A stretch of DNA of 64,000 bases, taken from DASVEG01 sp035540495. GTDB taxonomy: Bacteria; Actinomycetota; Acidimicrobiia; Acidimicrobiales; CADCTF01. Both the position numbers and the translations under genes were made by a program. Under the pieces are notes generated by a model that searched no databases, was not told the origin of the DNA, and saw only the letters and a list, made by a program, of their open reading frames with translations. The stretch covers positions 124,001 through 188,000 of the forward strand of contig DATLGL010000015.1 of the NCBI GenBank assembly GCA_035540495.1, read 5' to 3'. Below, piece by piece: positions 16,617-24,649 of this stretch; positions within the stretch are counted from its first letter, which is position 1, and each line of letters opens with the position of its first letter.

Positions 16617-17383
16617 TGGTGAAGCACCTCTGGACCTACGTCTACGACGACACGCCGAAGCCCCACGTCCATCCGCTGCAGACGCCGGGCGGGCGCCTCC
16701 TCACCCGGGTGTCGCCTCCCGACCATCCCTGGATGCGGGGGCTGTGGTTCGCAGTGAAGTTCGTCGACGGCGTGAACTTCTGGGAGGAGAACCCGCACGA
16801 CCCGGCCGGGTTCGGCATCCAACGCCAGGTCGGCCCGTCGCGCATCGACTGGGTGGGTCCTGACGGCGAGGTCGCTCTGACGGAGCAGCGAACGGTCGAC
16901 CACCGCGACCTCACCGGCACCGCGTACGCGCTCGACTGGACGACGAGCCTCACCGCGGCGGGAGCCGACCACGACGTGGTGCTCGACCGCACGCCGTACA
17001 CGACGTGGGGCGGCTACGGCGGGCTCGTGCTCAGGGGAGCAGGCGATTGGGAGGACACGCGCATCCTCCTCCCCGACGGCAGCGAGCACCGCCGGCCCGA
17101 GGGCATCCCGGCCGCGTGGGCCGACCTCTCGAACAACGACGCCGGGATCGCGTTCCTCGATCATCCCGACAACCCCCGCCACCCGGTGCCGTGGTACGGC
17201 GCAACCCGCTCCCGGGTCTACGGCGACGGGTGGTCGAACTACCTCAACGCCGCGTTCCTGTTCCACGAGCCGATGACGCTGCGGGCGGGGCAGCCGCTCA
17301 CGTTCCGGTACCGGGTGATCGTGCACGACGACCGCTGGGACGCCGGCACCGTCCAGCAGGCATGGGAGGACTGGACCCGATGA
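16616..17383 (+). CDS. DUF6807 (PmoA-like) family protein
   Basis: The 255-residue protein reads as the DUF6807 family, often mis-named methane oxygenase PmoA: KHLWTYVYDDTPKPHVHPL, then LTRVSPPDHPWMRGLWF and FWEENP. The conserved His pairs (HVHPL, DHPWMRG) suggest a metal or substrate pocket. Homologues sit in polysaccharide and sugar-degradation clusters, which suits a sugar-binding jelly-roll enzyme. There is no signal peptide, so it acts in the cytoplasm. Its ATG overlaps the TGA of the oxidoreductase gene and its own TGA overlaps the next ATG, so the genes are translationally coupled. Confidence 0.72.
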   Translation: MVKHLWTYVYDDTPKPHVHPLQTPGGRLLTRVSPPDHPWMRGLWFAVKFVDGVNFWEENPHDPAGFGIQRQVGPSRIDWVGPDGEVALTEQRTVDHRDLTGTAYALDWTTSLTAAGADHDVVLDRTPYTTWGGYGGLVLRGAGDWEDTRILLPDGSEHRRPEGIPAAWADLSNNDAGIAFLDHPDNPRHPVPWYGATRSRVYGDGWSNYLNAAFLFHEPMTLRAGQPLTFRYRVIVHDDRWDAGTVQQAWEDWTR

Positions 17384-18696
17384 CCGACCGATCGAGCTTC
17401 GCCGCCGACGCCATGCGCTGGTGCGACCGGTGGTACGACGACGAGGCGTCGCTGCTGTGGAACCCCGAGGGCGCGTACGACGAGGTCGCCCCGCCGCGGA
17501 CGATCCATCTCGTCCCCCAGTCGGCGTGGTACGCCGCCGGGCTCGTCGAGAGGGGCGACGTCGAGCGCGCGGCGGACGTCTTCCGCCGCCTCTGCACGCT
17601 CCAGTACGACCAGCCGGGCACGATCTGGCACGGGACCTTCGCCCGCTTCGCCGAGTCGGAGCAGCCGAAGCCCGGCGCCATCGAGTGGATCGACTACGAC
17701 CCGAACTGGCGCCAGTTCCTCGGCACGACGTTCTCGCTCGTGATGGCGCAGTTCCCCGACGCGCTGCCCTCCGACGTCACCGACGCGATGCGCGCAGCCA
17801 TCGATCTCGCGATCGCAGGCGAGCCGCCGGAGCGGGTGCCGCCGTCGTACTCGAACATCGCGCTGATGCGGGCGTGGCTCGAGGTCGAGCACGGCGACGC
17901 CGAGCGGCGCGCCGCGGCCGAGTCGTACGCGTCGGAGGTCGTCGCCCTCTTCGACGAGTTCGGCGCCTTCGAGGAGTACAACTCCCCCACCTACTACGGC
18001 ATCGACCTGTACGCCCTCGCGCTCTGGGCCCGCCACTCGTCGTCCGACGCGCTGCGGCGAGACGGCGGCCGCATCGAGGAGGCCGTGTGGAACGACGTCG
18101 CCCGGTGGTGGCACGCAGGCCTCGTGAACCTGTGCGGGCCGTGGAGCCGCAGCTACGGGATGGACATGCGCACCTACGCTGCCCTCCTCGGCCTGTGGAT
18201 CGGACCGGAGGCCTACCCCGATCTCGACGCGCCGTTCGAGCACAGCCACGACACGACGTTCGCCCCCATGGTCGGCCTCGTCGGCTCGGCGATACCCGCG
18301 GGCGTCGAGGACGCGCTCGGTACCTTCCCCGGTGAGCACGAGGTCGAGCAGGTCGTCACCAGCGGGCGGACGGCCACCGGCTGGCTGAGCGACGACGTGA
18401 TGTTCGGCGGTGAAGCCGGCGGTCCGTACCCCGCCCGGGGCCAGTACCACCCGGCGACCGCGCACTGGCGCGGCGGCTGGCTCCGGGTCCGCCACGAGCA
18501 GCCCATCGACGCCACCGCCTCGGCCGGCGCGCTGACCGTGCGACCCAGAGGCAGCGGCACCGCGACGATCATCGTCAGCGGCGACCCTTCTGGAGCGGTC
18601 GAGGCGACGGCCGACGGGTCGTCCGTCGAACTGCGGGCCGACGGGAAGGTGAAGCTCGACGGCGTCACCGAGTTCGTCGTCCGAGCGAGGGGATGA
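17380..18696 (+). CDS. Unknown protein with helical (alpha-toroid-like) core, last gene of the DapA/OYE operon
   Basis: The 438-residue cytoplasmic protein is rich in paired helices with Trp/Tyr clusters (RWYDDEASLLWNPEG, PQSAWYAAGL, GTIWHGTFARF, EEYNSPTYYGIDLYAL, WWHAGLVNLCGPWSRSYGMDM). This resembles the (alpha/alpha)-toroid of polysaccharide lyases and six-hairpin glycosidases. The last 90 residues look like beta strands (TASAGALTVRPRGSGTATIIVSG). I cannot place it in a named family. Conserved acidic and aromatic residues in the toroid part would fit sugar binding. Coupled by an ATGA overlap to the DUF6807 gene, it is probably part of the same catabolic route. Confidence 0.6.
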   Translation: MTDRSSFAADAMRWCDRWYDDEASLLWNPEGAYDEVAPPRTIHLVPQSAWYAAGLVERGDVERAADVFRRLCTLQYDQPGTIWHGTFARFAESEQPKPGAIEWIDYDPNWRQFLGTTFSLVMAQFPDALPSDVTDAMRAAIDLAIAGEPPERVPPSYSNIALMRAWLEVEHGDAERRAAAESYASEVVALFDEFGAFEEYNSPTYYGIDLYALALWARHSSSDALRRDGGRIEEAVWNDVARWWHAGLVNLCGPWSRSYGMDMRTYAALLGLWIGPEAYPDLDAPFEHSHDTTFAPMVGLVGSAIPAGVEDALGTFPGEHEVEQVVTSGRTATGWLSDDVMFGGEAGGPYPARGQYHPATAHWRGGWLRVRHEQPIDATASAGALTVRPRGSGTATIIVSGDPSGAVEATADGSSVELRADGKVKLDGVTEFVVRARG

Positions 18697-18725
18697 ACAT
18701 CGCGGCACGCGGGTAAGTCCGGTTC

Positions 18726-19157
18726 GTGCCTTCCCTGGCCGCTCTCATCGCCTTCGCGTTCCTGGCTGCGCTGCTGGTCTACGTGATCCTGCAGGTGCCG
18801 CTCACCGCCGATGACGAGCCGGTCATCGACCTGCGCGACCGTCGCCACCCGCACGACGCTGCACGGCACCCCGCTCACGCCGCCCGACTCGTGTTCGTCG
18901 ACGGCGGCTCCCGCACCGTCACCGTCGACGGCGTGCTGGTCGACGACGGATCACCCTTCGCGCTCGAGGTGCGGCGACCGGAAGGCTGGAGCACCGACGA
19001 CGCCGACCTGCAGCTCGCGGCGTGGGCTGCGGGCGACACCGTGGTCGAGCTGCGGGTCCGCGACGACCTGCGAGGTCAGCGGGTGTGGATCTCCGACGGG
19101 GAGGCCGCGCTCGACCTCCCCGTCGCAGGGATGCTCGGGGTTCAGTCGGCCCGATAG
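18726..19157 (+). CDS. Small membrane-anchored protein of unknown function
   Basis: The 143-residue product has one N-terminal membrane helix (LAALIAFAFLAALLVYVILQV) and a soluble, strand-rich domain. Layout (one N-terminal helix plus beta domain) is like that of the protein encoded at 12091, though I see no clear sequence match. GTG start; GTAAGT seven bases upstream could be a leaderless -10. The 3' end overlaps the next minus-strand gene by 16 bases. Confidence 0.6.
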   Translation: MPSLAALIAFAFLAALLVYVILQVPLTADDEPVIDLRDRRHPHDAARHPAHAARLVFVDGGSRTVTVDGVLVDDGSPFALEVRRPEGWSTDDADLQLAAWAAGDTVVELRVRDDLRGQRVWISDGEAALDLPVAGMLGVQSAR

Positions 19158-19336
19158 GCGTCGGGAACCTCGGTCGGCTTGTCCTGATCCTTCTCCGGAC
19201 GGTGACCGGGCTCGTTCGCCTCGGGAACCGGGCCGGTCTCGCCCTTCATGTCCTTCGGACCGCCGAGGTCGGTGTGGTCGGGAACGACGTCGGTGCGCTC
19301 GCTCCGGCGGATCTCGGGCTGCTGCGGGGTGGCCAT
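19142..19336 (-). CDS. Small hydrophilic protein of unknown function
   Basis: The 64-residue product is highly charged and Pro-rich (QQPEIRRSERTDVVPDHTD, then EANEPGHRPEKDQDKPTEVP), without hydrophobic core, so it is probably disordered. TACAGA ends six bases before the ATG, the leaderless spacing seen throughout the window, which supports expression. It lies between imuB, 27 bases upstream in the same orientation, and a convergent membrane protein gene. Confidence 0.5.
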   Translation of the reverse strand: MATPQQPEIRRSERTDVVPDHTDLGGPKDMKGETGPVPEANEPGHRPEKDQDKPTEVPDAYRAD

Positions 19337-19363
19337 GGTTCGTCTGTACCCAGCGGGCCGGCG

Positions 19364-20944
19364 TCAGTCGTAGGTCGCCTCGATCCACCACCGGCCGCCC
19401 TCCACCGCGGCGAGGTGGGCGCCTGCGTCGGTGAGCAGCTGGAAGCGGGCCCGGCGCCGGTGCGCAGGCGGGTCCCACCACCGCTCGTCGACCGGCCACG
19501 GACCGGCCCAGGCGGTGATCGCCTGCCACCCACCGCCGCCGATCGAGACCTGCGCCGGCGCTGCGCTGCACAGACCTCGCCCGGTCACCCGCACCTCAGC
19601 GCCGTCGCGGTCGAAGACCTCGGCCGCAAGAGGCGCCGGGTGCACGAGCGCAGGTGCGGGAGCCGGCACCTGTCCGGGCCATGGCGTGTCGCCCGGTGTC
19701 TCCGCCACTCGCGCGTCGCCCCACGGTACGAGGCGGGCACGTTCGGCCGGTGAACGTCCGCCTTGGACGACGGGCGTGCACACGCCTTCGAGGCCGATCA
19801 TCCCCTGCACTCGGGCGAGGGCGCGGGCGGCCCGCTCGTCCTGCAGCGTCGTGCCGCCCCAGAAGCCGAGCTGACGGCCGTCGTCCGGACGGACCTCGTC
19901 GGGGGTGAGGCGGACGAGGGTGATGCCAGCGGTCGGTCGGTTCTTCGCCCATTGCTCCCGCCCTCCCCCGGGATCCCTCCCGCCGGGAGTCGAGGTGAGC
20001 CACCCGTCGAGCTGCCAGCGCACCCGCTCCGCGATGGCTCCTGCGGTCAGCGCACCGTCGTGGCGCCACAGCCGCACGTGGTGCTCGCCGTGCTCGGTCT
20101 CGGCCTCGATCGCGATGCGCGTGCAGGCGAGGCCGCGCCGGCCGAGCTCGTCGTGGAGCTGATCGGCGAGTGACTTCGCGACGAACGCGGCCCGATCAGC
20201 CCGGTCTGCCGGTGGATCGAGCTCGGCTTCGAGCGACAGGTCGGCCGGTGGCGTTCGAGCTGCGAGCGGTCGTTCCTCCATACCCCGGGCAAGACGCCAC
20301 GCGAGCTCCCCGTCGTTGCCGAAGCGAGCGAGCACCGACGACGGCGGCAGCGCGGCCAGGTCGCCAAGCGTGCGGACGCCGAGGCGGACGAGGAGGTCGG
20401 CGAGGTCGGGCCGGTCGAGGACCTTCACGGGAAAGGATCCAAGGAACGTCCGGGTCGCGCCGGGTTCGACCGCGAACCACCGTGACGGCGCATCGGCCGC
20501 TCGACGTGCTGCGAGCGCCGCGGCGAACCTGCCATCGGCGATCCCGACGCGAGCGTCGACCTCCGCCAGCTCCAGGGTGCGGGCAGCCACCACATCGTCA
20601 CCGCCGAAGTAGCGCGACGGGCCGCGCATCAAGAACGCGCACAGGCCAGGTCGCACGATCTCGATGCGCGGGCAGACGTCGTCCAACGCGGAGACCACCG
20701 GTTCGAACGCGCGCGCATCGCGGCCAGGGTCGTCGTCGACGATGACCAGCTCCGGGCACCGCGCCTGGGCGTCCCTCCGTCGGAGGCCTCGGGTGACACC
20801 CTCTCGACGGGCGCCGCGTGAGCACGCGACGACCCGGTTGGCGTGGAACACGGCGGCAGGCGTGTCGGGATCGATCTCGGCCGCGGTGATCGGCCAGTCG
20901 GGGCACCACACCACGAGCGTCCTCGGCGCAGCCGTCGCCGACAT
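19364..20944 (-). CDS. imuB: ImuB, catalytically inactive Y-family polymerase subunit of the SOS mutasome
   Basis: The 526-residue protein has the Y-family polymerase fold: PDTPAAVFHANRVVACSRGARREGVTRGLRRRDAQARCPEL, split by helices, then the thumb DLLVRLGVRTLGDLAALP and little finger. The N-terminal strand reads TLVVWCPDWPI, with the first catalytic Asp of true Y polymerases replaced, as expected for ImuB. In mycobacteria ImuB is the hub that binds DnaE2, ImuA' and the beta clamp; the C-terminal 120 residues hold the usual variable tail. The ATG at MSATAAPRT was preferred to a longer frame that runs through imuA. Starts 19 bases after imuA, so one SOS operon. Confidence 0.92.
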   Translation of the reverse strand: MSATAAPRTLVVWCPDWPITAAEIDPDTPAAVFHANRVVACSRGARREGVTRGLRRRDAQARCPELVIVDDDPGRDARAFEPVVSALDDVCPRIEIVRPGLCAFLMRGPSRYFGGDDVVAARTLELAEVDARVGIADGRFAAALAARRAADAPSRWFAVEPGATRTFLGSFPVKVLDRPDLADLLVRLGVRTLGDLAALPPSSVLARFGNDGELAWRLARGMEERPLAARTPPADLSLEAELDPPADRADRAAFVAKSLADQLHDELGRRGLACTRIAIEAETEHGEHHVRLWRHDGALTAGAIAERVRWQLDGWLTSTPGGRDPGGGREQWAKNRPTAGITLVRLTPDEVRPDDGRQLGFWGGTTLQDERAARALARVQGMIGLEGVCTPVVQGGRSPAERARLVPWGDARVAETPGDTPWPGQVPAPAPALVHPAPLAAEVFDRDGAEVRVTGRGLCSAAPAQVSIGGGGWQAITAWAGPWPVDERWWDPPAHRRRARFQLLTDAGAHLAAVEGGRWWIEATYD

Positions 20945-20963
20945 CGACCTGTCGCCTCGCTCG

Positions 20964-21626
20964 TCAGACCGCGATGGCAAGGCGACGACCGCGACCGGCC
21001 GCGCCACGCCCGTCGACGGCAACGTCGATCGTCCGCTCCCGCAGGAACCCGTGTCCGTCTTCGAGGCCCGTCCACCTCGATCGTCGCACCGAGAGGCGGA
21101 CGTCGGCGCCCTCCGGCCACTCCCCGGCGACGAGGAGGATGCCGCCACGATCTCGCGCACGGGTGGCGAGACGGCGTGCGTCTTGGGGACGCGCTCTCGT
21201 CGACGGGCGGACGACCACGAGGTCGATGGCGTCGAGCAGCGCGGCAGTCACCATCGGCCAGTGGCCGCCCGGATCCGGGATCACCGCGAGGCGCTCGAGC
21301 GCGACCTTCGCTTCCGCGGCGGCGACGATCCCGAACGACGGCATCCCGACGACAGCCACCCACGAACCGTCTTGTGACGCCGCGCTCAGCAACCCGAACA
21401 ACACCGAGGTCGCGCCCGATCCGGGAGGCCCGTCGACCGAGACCACGGTGCCTCGTCTGAGCGCCCGACCGGGCAGCAGCGATGCGACGGAGTCGGCCAC
21501 GGGAACGAGCTGCTCCCCGGCGAGAACGACCGGCGCGACCTTTCCTGCGAGCTGTCGCAGCTCGGTGACATCGGCACGACGGCCGGCAGGCATCGCTGCC
21601 TCGGTTGCTCGCCCTGGCAACCCCAC
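20964..21626 (-). CDS. imuA: ImuA (ImuA'-type RecA-fold mutasome subunit)
   Basis: The 220-residue protein has a RecA-like core: GTVVSVDGPPGSGATSVLFGLL, where the Walker A lysine is replaced by Ala-Thr, then WVAVVGMP and LVVVRPSTR strands. This degenerate P-loop plus its place in front of imuB identifies ImuA. The GTG start was chosen because the sequence from the SOS box through CGCGAC and the first codons (GTGGGGTT) parallels dnaE2 (ATGGGCTT), giving the same leaderless spacing; an ATG 33 bases further in (MPAGRRAD) is the alternative. Confidence 0.85.
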   Translation of the reverse strand: MGLPGRATEAAMPAGRRADVTELRQLAGKVAPVVLAGEQLVPVADSVASLLPGRALRRGTVVSVDGPPGSGATSVLFGLLSAASQDGSWVAVVGMPSFGIVAAAEAKVALERLAVIPDPGGHWPMVTAALLDAIDLVVVRPSTRARPQDARRLATRARDRGGILLVAGEWPEGADVRLSVRRSRWTGLEDGHGFLRERTIDVAVDGRGAAGRGRRLAIAV

Positions 21627-21632
21627 GTCGCG

Positions 21633-21652
21633 ACTATCGAACACATGTTCGA
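21633..21652 (-). promoter_or_regulatory. LexA/SOS box and -10 of imuA-imuB
   Basis: TCGAAC-ACAT-GTTCGA (21637-21652) is a 16-base SOS operator with perfect TCGAAC/GTTCGA arms. Toward imuA it overlaps GATAGT, which ends six bases before the GTG start. The region between box and start is nearly the same as at dnaE2, so both halves of the mutasome should respond together. A divergent small gene begins 28 bases from the other side. Confidence 0.9.
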
Positions 21653-21680
21653 ACCTGTCAAGCGCGCCTACGATGCGGCC

Positions 21681-21854
21681 ATGCACGCCCTCACCGCAGC
21701 TGCGATCTATGCGTCGGAGGCCGCCGGAGAGCACAAGGAGCTGGAGATGAGCGACCTCCTGCTCTACCTCGGCATCATCGCGGCAGCGACGTTCTTCATC
21801 GTGCTCGCCGGCCTCGGGTACTTCTCCCCCGGCAGCGACAAGAAGAGCGAGTAG
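21681..21854 (+). CDS. Small single-pass membrane protein next to the imuA SOS box
   Basis: Two starts are possible in one frame. The ATG used here has TACGAT exactly six bases upstream (leaderless pattern) and gives 57 residues. An internal ATG at 21747 has a strong Shine-Dalgarno AAGGAG six bases upstream and gives only 35 residues: MSDLLLYLGIIAAATFFIVL plus a charged tail (GSDKKSE). Either way the protein is one membrane helix with a Lys/Glu tail. No family is recognised. Being divergent from imuA, with the SOS operator 29-44 bases before its start, it may also be SOS-influenced. Its TAG abuts the stop of the glutamate dehydrogenase gene. Confidence 0.5.
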   Translation: MHALTAAAIYASEAAGEHKELEMSDLLLYLGIIAAATFFIVLAGLGYFSPGSDKKSE

Positions 21855-23111
21855 CTACGGGAACAGGCCGCGGGTGGTCATCGCCTCGGCGAGCCGCTCG
21901 ACCGCCAGCGCGAAGGCCGCCCGTCGCAGCGACACGTCGAGCGCCTGCGACTTCGCCCACACCGCGGTGAACGCCTCCTCCATGTAGCCGCGCAGGCGCG
22001 TGGCGACCTCGGTCTCGTCCCACGCGATGCCCTGCCGGCTCTGCACCCACTCGAAGTACGACGCGGTCACACCACCGGCGTTGGCGAGGATGTCGGGGAC
22101 GACGATGACGCCCTTCTCGTCGAGGATCGGATCGGCTGCGGTGACCGTCGGACCGTTCGCCGCCTCGACGACGACCTTCGCCGTCAGCCGGCGGGCGACG
22201 TCGGCGGTGATGGCGCCCTCGAGCGCGGCCGGGACGAGCAGGTCGCACTCGATCCCCCACATCTCGTCCTGGGTGATGGGGTCCCCGCCGGCAAAGCCTG
22301 CGACCGATCCCGTCGCGGCGACGTGGTCGGACAGCTCGCCCGGATCGAACCCACCGGGGTTGTAGACCGCGCCACCGATGTCGCTGACCGCGACGACCCG
22401 CATCCCCGCGGACGCGACGAGGAACGCGAGCGGTCCGCCAACCTTGCCGAACCCCTGGATGATCGCCCTGCCACCGACGAAGGGCAGGTCGAGGGCGGCG
22501 AACGCCGCGCGAGCCGCCACCAGCACGCCCGTCGACGTCGCGCCGGAGTGTCCGCGGGTGCCGCCGACGCTCAACGGCTTTCCGGTCACAGACGCCGGCA
22601 TGTTGCGCCCCTGCATCATCGACAAGGTGTCGTAGAGCCACGCCATGACCCTGCCGTCGGTGTTGACGTCAGGCGCGGGGATGTCCATGTCGGGGCCGAG
22701 CAGCGGCGAGATCTCGAGGGTGTAGCGGCGGGTCAGCCGCTCGAGCTCACCGAACGACAGCTGACGAGGATCGCACCGCACGCCGCCCTTGCCGCCACCG
22801 AAGGGAAGACCGGCGATGGCCGTCTTCAGCGACATGCCGGCCGCCAGCGCGGCGACCTCGCTGCCGGTCACGTCCGGATGGAAGCGGATGCCGCCTTTGG
22901 CCGGTCCACGCGTCGTGTTGTGGTGCACCCGCCAGCCCGAGAACACCTCGATGCGACCGTCGTCCATCCGCACCGGCACCGAGACCTCGAGGGTTCGGCG
23001 GGGCGTGCAGATCATCGTGTGCAGGTCGCGGTCGAGGCCCAGGAGCTTCGAGGCATCGTCGATCCGCTCGACGATCGCTGCCCAAGGATCCGACCGGTCT
23101 TCCACTGACAC
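21855..23111 (-). CDS. gdhA: Glutamate dehydrogenase (Glu/Leu/Phe/Val dehydrogenase family)
   Basis: The 418-residue protein contains the family core GPAKGGIRFHP, SLKTAIAGLPFGGGKGGVRCDP (the Lys of GGGKGG activates substrate water) and GPDMDIPAPDVNT, followed by a Rossmann domain with GFGKVGGPLA (NAD(P) binding). Length and motifs fit the hexameric NAD-type glutamate dehydrogenases rather than leucine or phenylalanine dehydrogenases. It interconverts glutamate and 2-oxoglutarate plus ammonia. The start GTG is followed two codons later by another GTG. Confidence 0.9.
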   Translation of the reverse strand: MSVEDRSDPWAAIVERIDDASKLLGLDRDLHTMICTPRRTLEVSVPVRMDDGRIEVFSGWRVHHNTTRGPAKGGIRFHPDVTGSEVAALAAGMSLKTAIAGLPFGGGKGGVRCDPRQLSFGELERLTRRYTLEISPLLGPDMDIPAPDVNTDGRVMAWLYDTLSMMQGRNMPASVTGKPLSVGGTRGHSGATSTGVLVAARAAFAALDLPFVGGRAIIQGFGKVGGPLAFLVASAGMRVVAVSDIGGAVYNPGGFDPGELSDHVAATGSVAGFAGGDPITQDEMWGIECDLLVPAALEGAITADVARRLTAKVVVEAANGPTVTAADPILDEKGVIVVPDILANAGGVTASYFEWVQSRQGIAWDETEVATRLRGYMEEAFTAVWAKSQALDVSLRRAAFALAVERLAEAMTTRGLFP

Positions 23112-23166
23112 CGGGCTCCATCATGCCCACCGGCGCCGGAGAACGTGCGCCGCGTTGATCGCCGGC

Positions 23167-23478
23167 TCAGCCCTGGAACGAGGGCTGCACGCCTTCCTTG
23201 TAGTGGATGTAGAGGCCGCGGATGATGTCTTCGATGCCGGCGTCGGACGCACCGCTCGCCAGCTCCACGTTGATCACGTTCGAGTAGATGTGGATCGACG
23301 AGGCCACACCGGCTTCGAAGAGGCGGCGGGCCAGCACATCGGGCGGGCGGTCGCCGACGACGTCGTCGATCGAGCCGTAGCGCTCGTGACCCATGCCGGT
23401 CAGCGTGCGGTTGATCTCGAAGCGGACGACGCCTGCGCGGTCGCTGGGCTTGCGGGAGACGGCGATCGGCTGGCCCAT
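23167..23478 (-). CDS. NifU N-terminal-like (Nfu_N) domain small protein
   Basis: The 103-residue protein fits the Nfu/NifU N-terminal-like domain: VVRFEINRTLTGMGHERY, then DVLARRLFEAGVASSIHIYSNVINVELASG (the LF.AGV..I..Y.N.ITV pattern), and a final helix IEDIIRGLYIHY. The C-terminal CxxC iron-sulfur domain of Nfu is absent. This lone domain is found in many bacteria with unclear function, possibly in iron-sulfur protein biogenesis. Start at MGQPIAV; divergent from the AI-2E transporter gene. Confidence 0.6.
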   Translation of the reverse strand: MGQPIAVSRKPSDRAGVVRFEINRTLTGMGHERYGSIDDVVGDRPPDVLARRLFEAGVASSIHIYSNVINVELASGASDAGIEDIIRGLYIHYKEGVQPSFQG

Positions 23479-23526
23479 GGCGACGCGGAGGTTAGTGGGA
23501 CCGCCGATGGGGCGACCAACCCGTCC

Positions 23527-23532
23527 TACGAT
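23527..23532 (+). promoter_or_regulatory. Leaderless -10 of the AI-2E transporter operon
   Basis: TACGAT ends seven bases before the ATG of the transporter gene; no Shine-Dalgarno sequence is present. Confidence 0.45.
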
Positions 23533-23539
23533 GCCGCCG

Positions 23540-24649
23540 ATGGCGCTCGAGCCCGCGCGGCGGCCGGTCCCGGTACGGACGATCCTCGCCACGATCGGGC
23601 TCGTGCTGGCCACGATCGTGGCCATCGCGATCGTCCAGAAGCTGGCGAACGTGATCGGGCTGCTCGTGGTCGCGCTGTTCTTCGCCATCCTCCTGACGCC
23701 GCCGGTCGACTTCCTCGAACGGCACCGGATGCGCCGGTCGCTCGCGACGATCGTCGTGTTCCTGTCGGGCGTCGTCCTCTTCTCACTGATGATCGCCGCC
23801 TTCGTGCAGCCGATCGCGCGCGAGGTCGACGACTTCATCGAGAACTTTCCGACGTTCGTGGAAGATGCCCGCGAGGGGCGCGGGCCGATCGGCCGTGTCG
23901 TCACACGGTTCGAGATCGACACCTACATCGAGGAGAACCAGGACCAGCTCGAACGTCAGCTCCGTGGTGCGGGCGCGCCGGCTCTCGACGTCGCCCGGAG
24001 CGTCGCGAGCGGGGTGTTCACGTTCGTCACGATCCTCGTGCTGTCGTTCCTGATGATCTTGGAGGGACCGCAGATCACGGCAGGGATCCTTCGCGTGATC
24101 GACGACGGCGACCGACGGGAGCGCCTGCGGAAGGTCGCCGCCGACTGCTCCAAGGCCGTCACCGGCTACATGGCAGGCAACCTCGTCATCAGCGTCATCG
24201 CCGGCGTCACGACGTTCGTCTTCCTCAGCATCATCGGCGTGCCGTTCGCCGGCGTGCTCGGGCTGTGGGTCGCGTTCGCCGACCTCATCCCCCTGGTCGG
24301 CGCGACCCTCGGCGCGATCCCGACGATCGCGGTGGCGTTCCTCAGCTCGCCCACCGACGGGATCGCTGCGGTGATCTTCTACGTCGTCTACCAGCAGTTC
24401 GAGAACCACCTGCTCCAGCCGACGGTCATGTCGCGCACCGTCGACATCAACCCGCTCGGCGTGCTCGTGAGCGTGCTCGTCGGAGTCGACCTGTTCGGCA
24501 TCCTCGGCGCGCTGCTCGCGATTCCCGCCGCAGGCGTGCTGCAGGTCATCGTTCGCAACCTCTACGACGAGCACCGTGGACGGCTGAAGCCGGTGCCCAC
24601 GGTCGGAACCGACGAGATCCCGATCACGGAGGCGGACGATGGCGAGTGA
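23540..24649 (+). CDS. AI-2E family transporter (PerM/TqsA-like membrane protein)
   Basis: The 369-residue protein has the AI-2E/DUF20 layout: a pair of N-terminal membrane helices, a soluble amphipathic region (FIENFPTFVEDAREGRG...IDTYIEENQDQLERQL), then five or six helices with the conserved YMAGNLVISVIAGV, GVPFAGVLGLWVAFADLIPLVGATLGAIP and YQQFENHLLQPTVMSRTVDINPLGVLVSVLVG. The family exports small molecules or acts in sodium/proton exchange; the substrate here is unknown. An ATG nine bases upstream would add three residues. Confidence 0.88.
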   Translation: MALEPARRPVPVRTILATIGLVLATIVAIAIVQKLANVIGLLVVALFFAILLTPPVDFLERHRMRRSLATIVVFLSGVVLFSLMIAAFVQPIAREVDDFIENFPTFVEDAREGRGPIGRVVTRFEIDTYIEENQDQLERQLRGAGAPALDVARSVASGVFTFVTILVLSFLMILEGPQITAGILRVIDDGDRRERLRKVAADCSKAVTGYMAGNLVISVIAGVTTFVFLSIIGVPFAGVLGLWVAFADLIPLVGATLGAIPTIAVAFLSSPTDGIAAVIFYVVYQQFENHLLQPTVMSRTVDINPLGVLVSVLVGVDLFGILGALLAIPAAGVLQVIVRNLYDEHRGRLKPVPTVGTDEIPITEADDGE

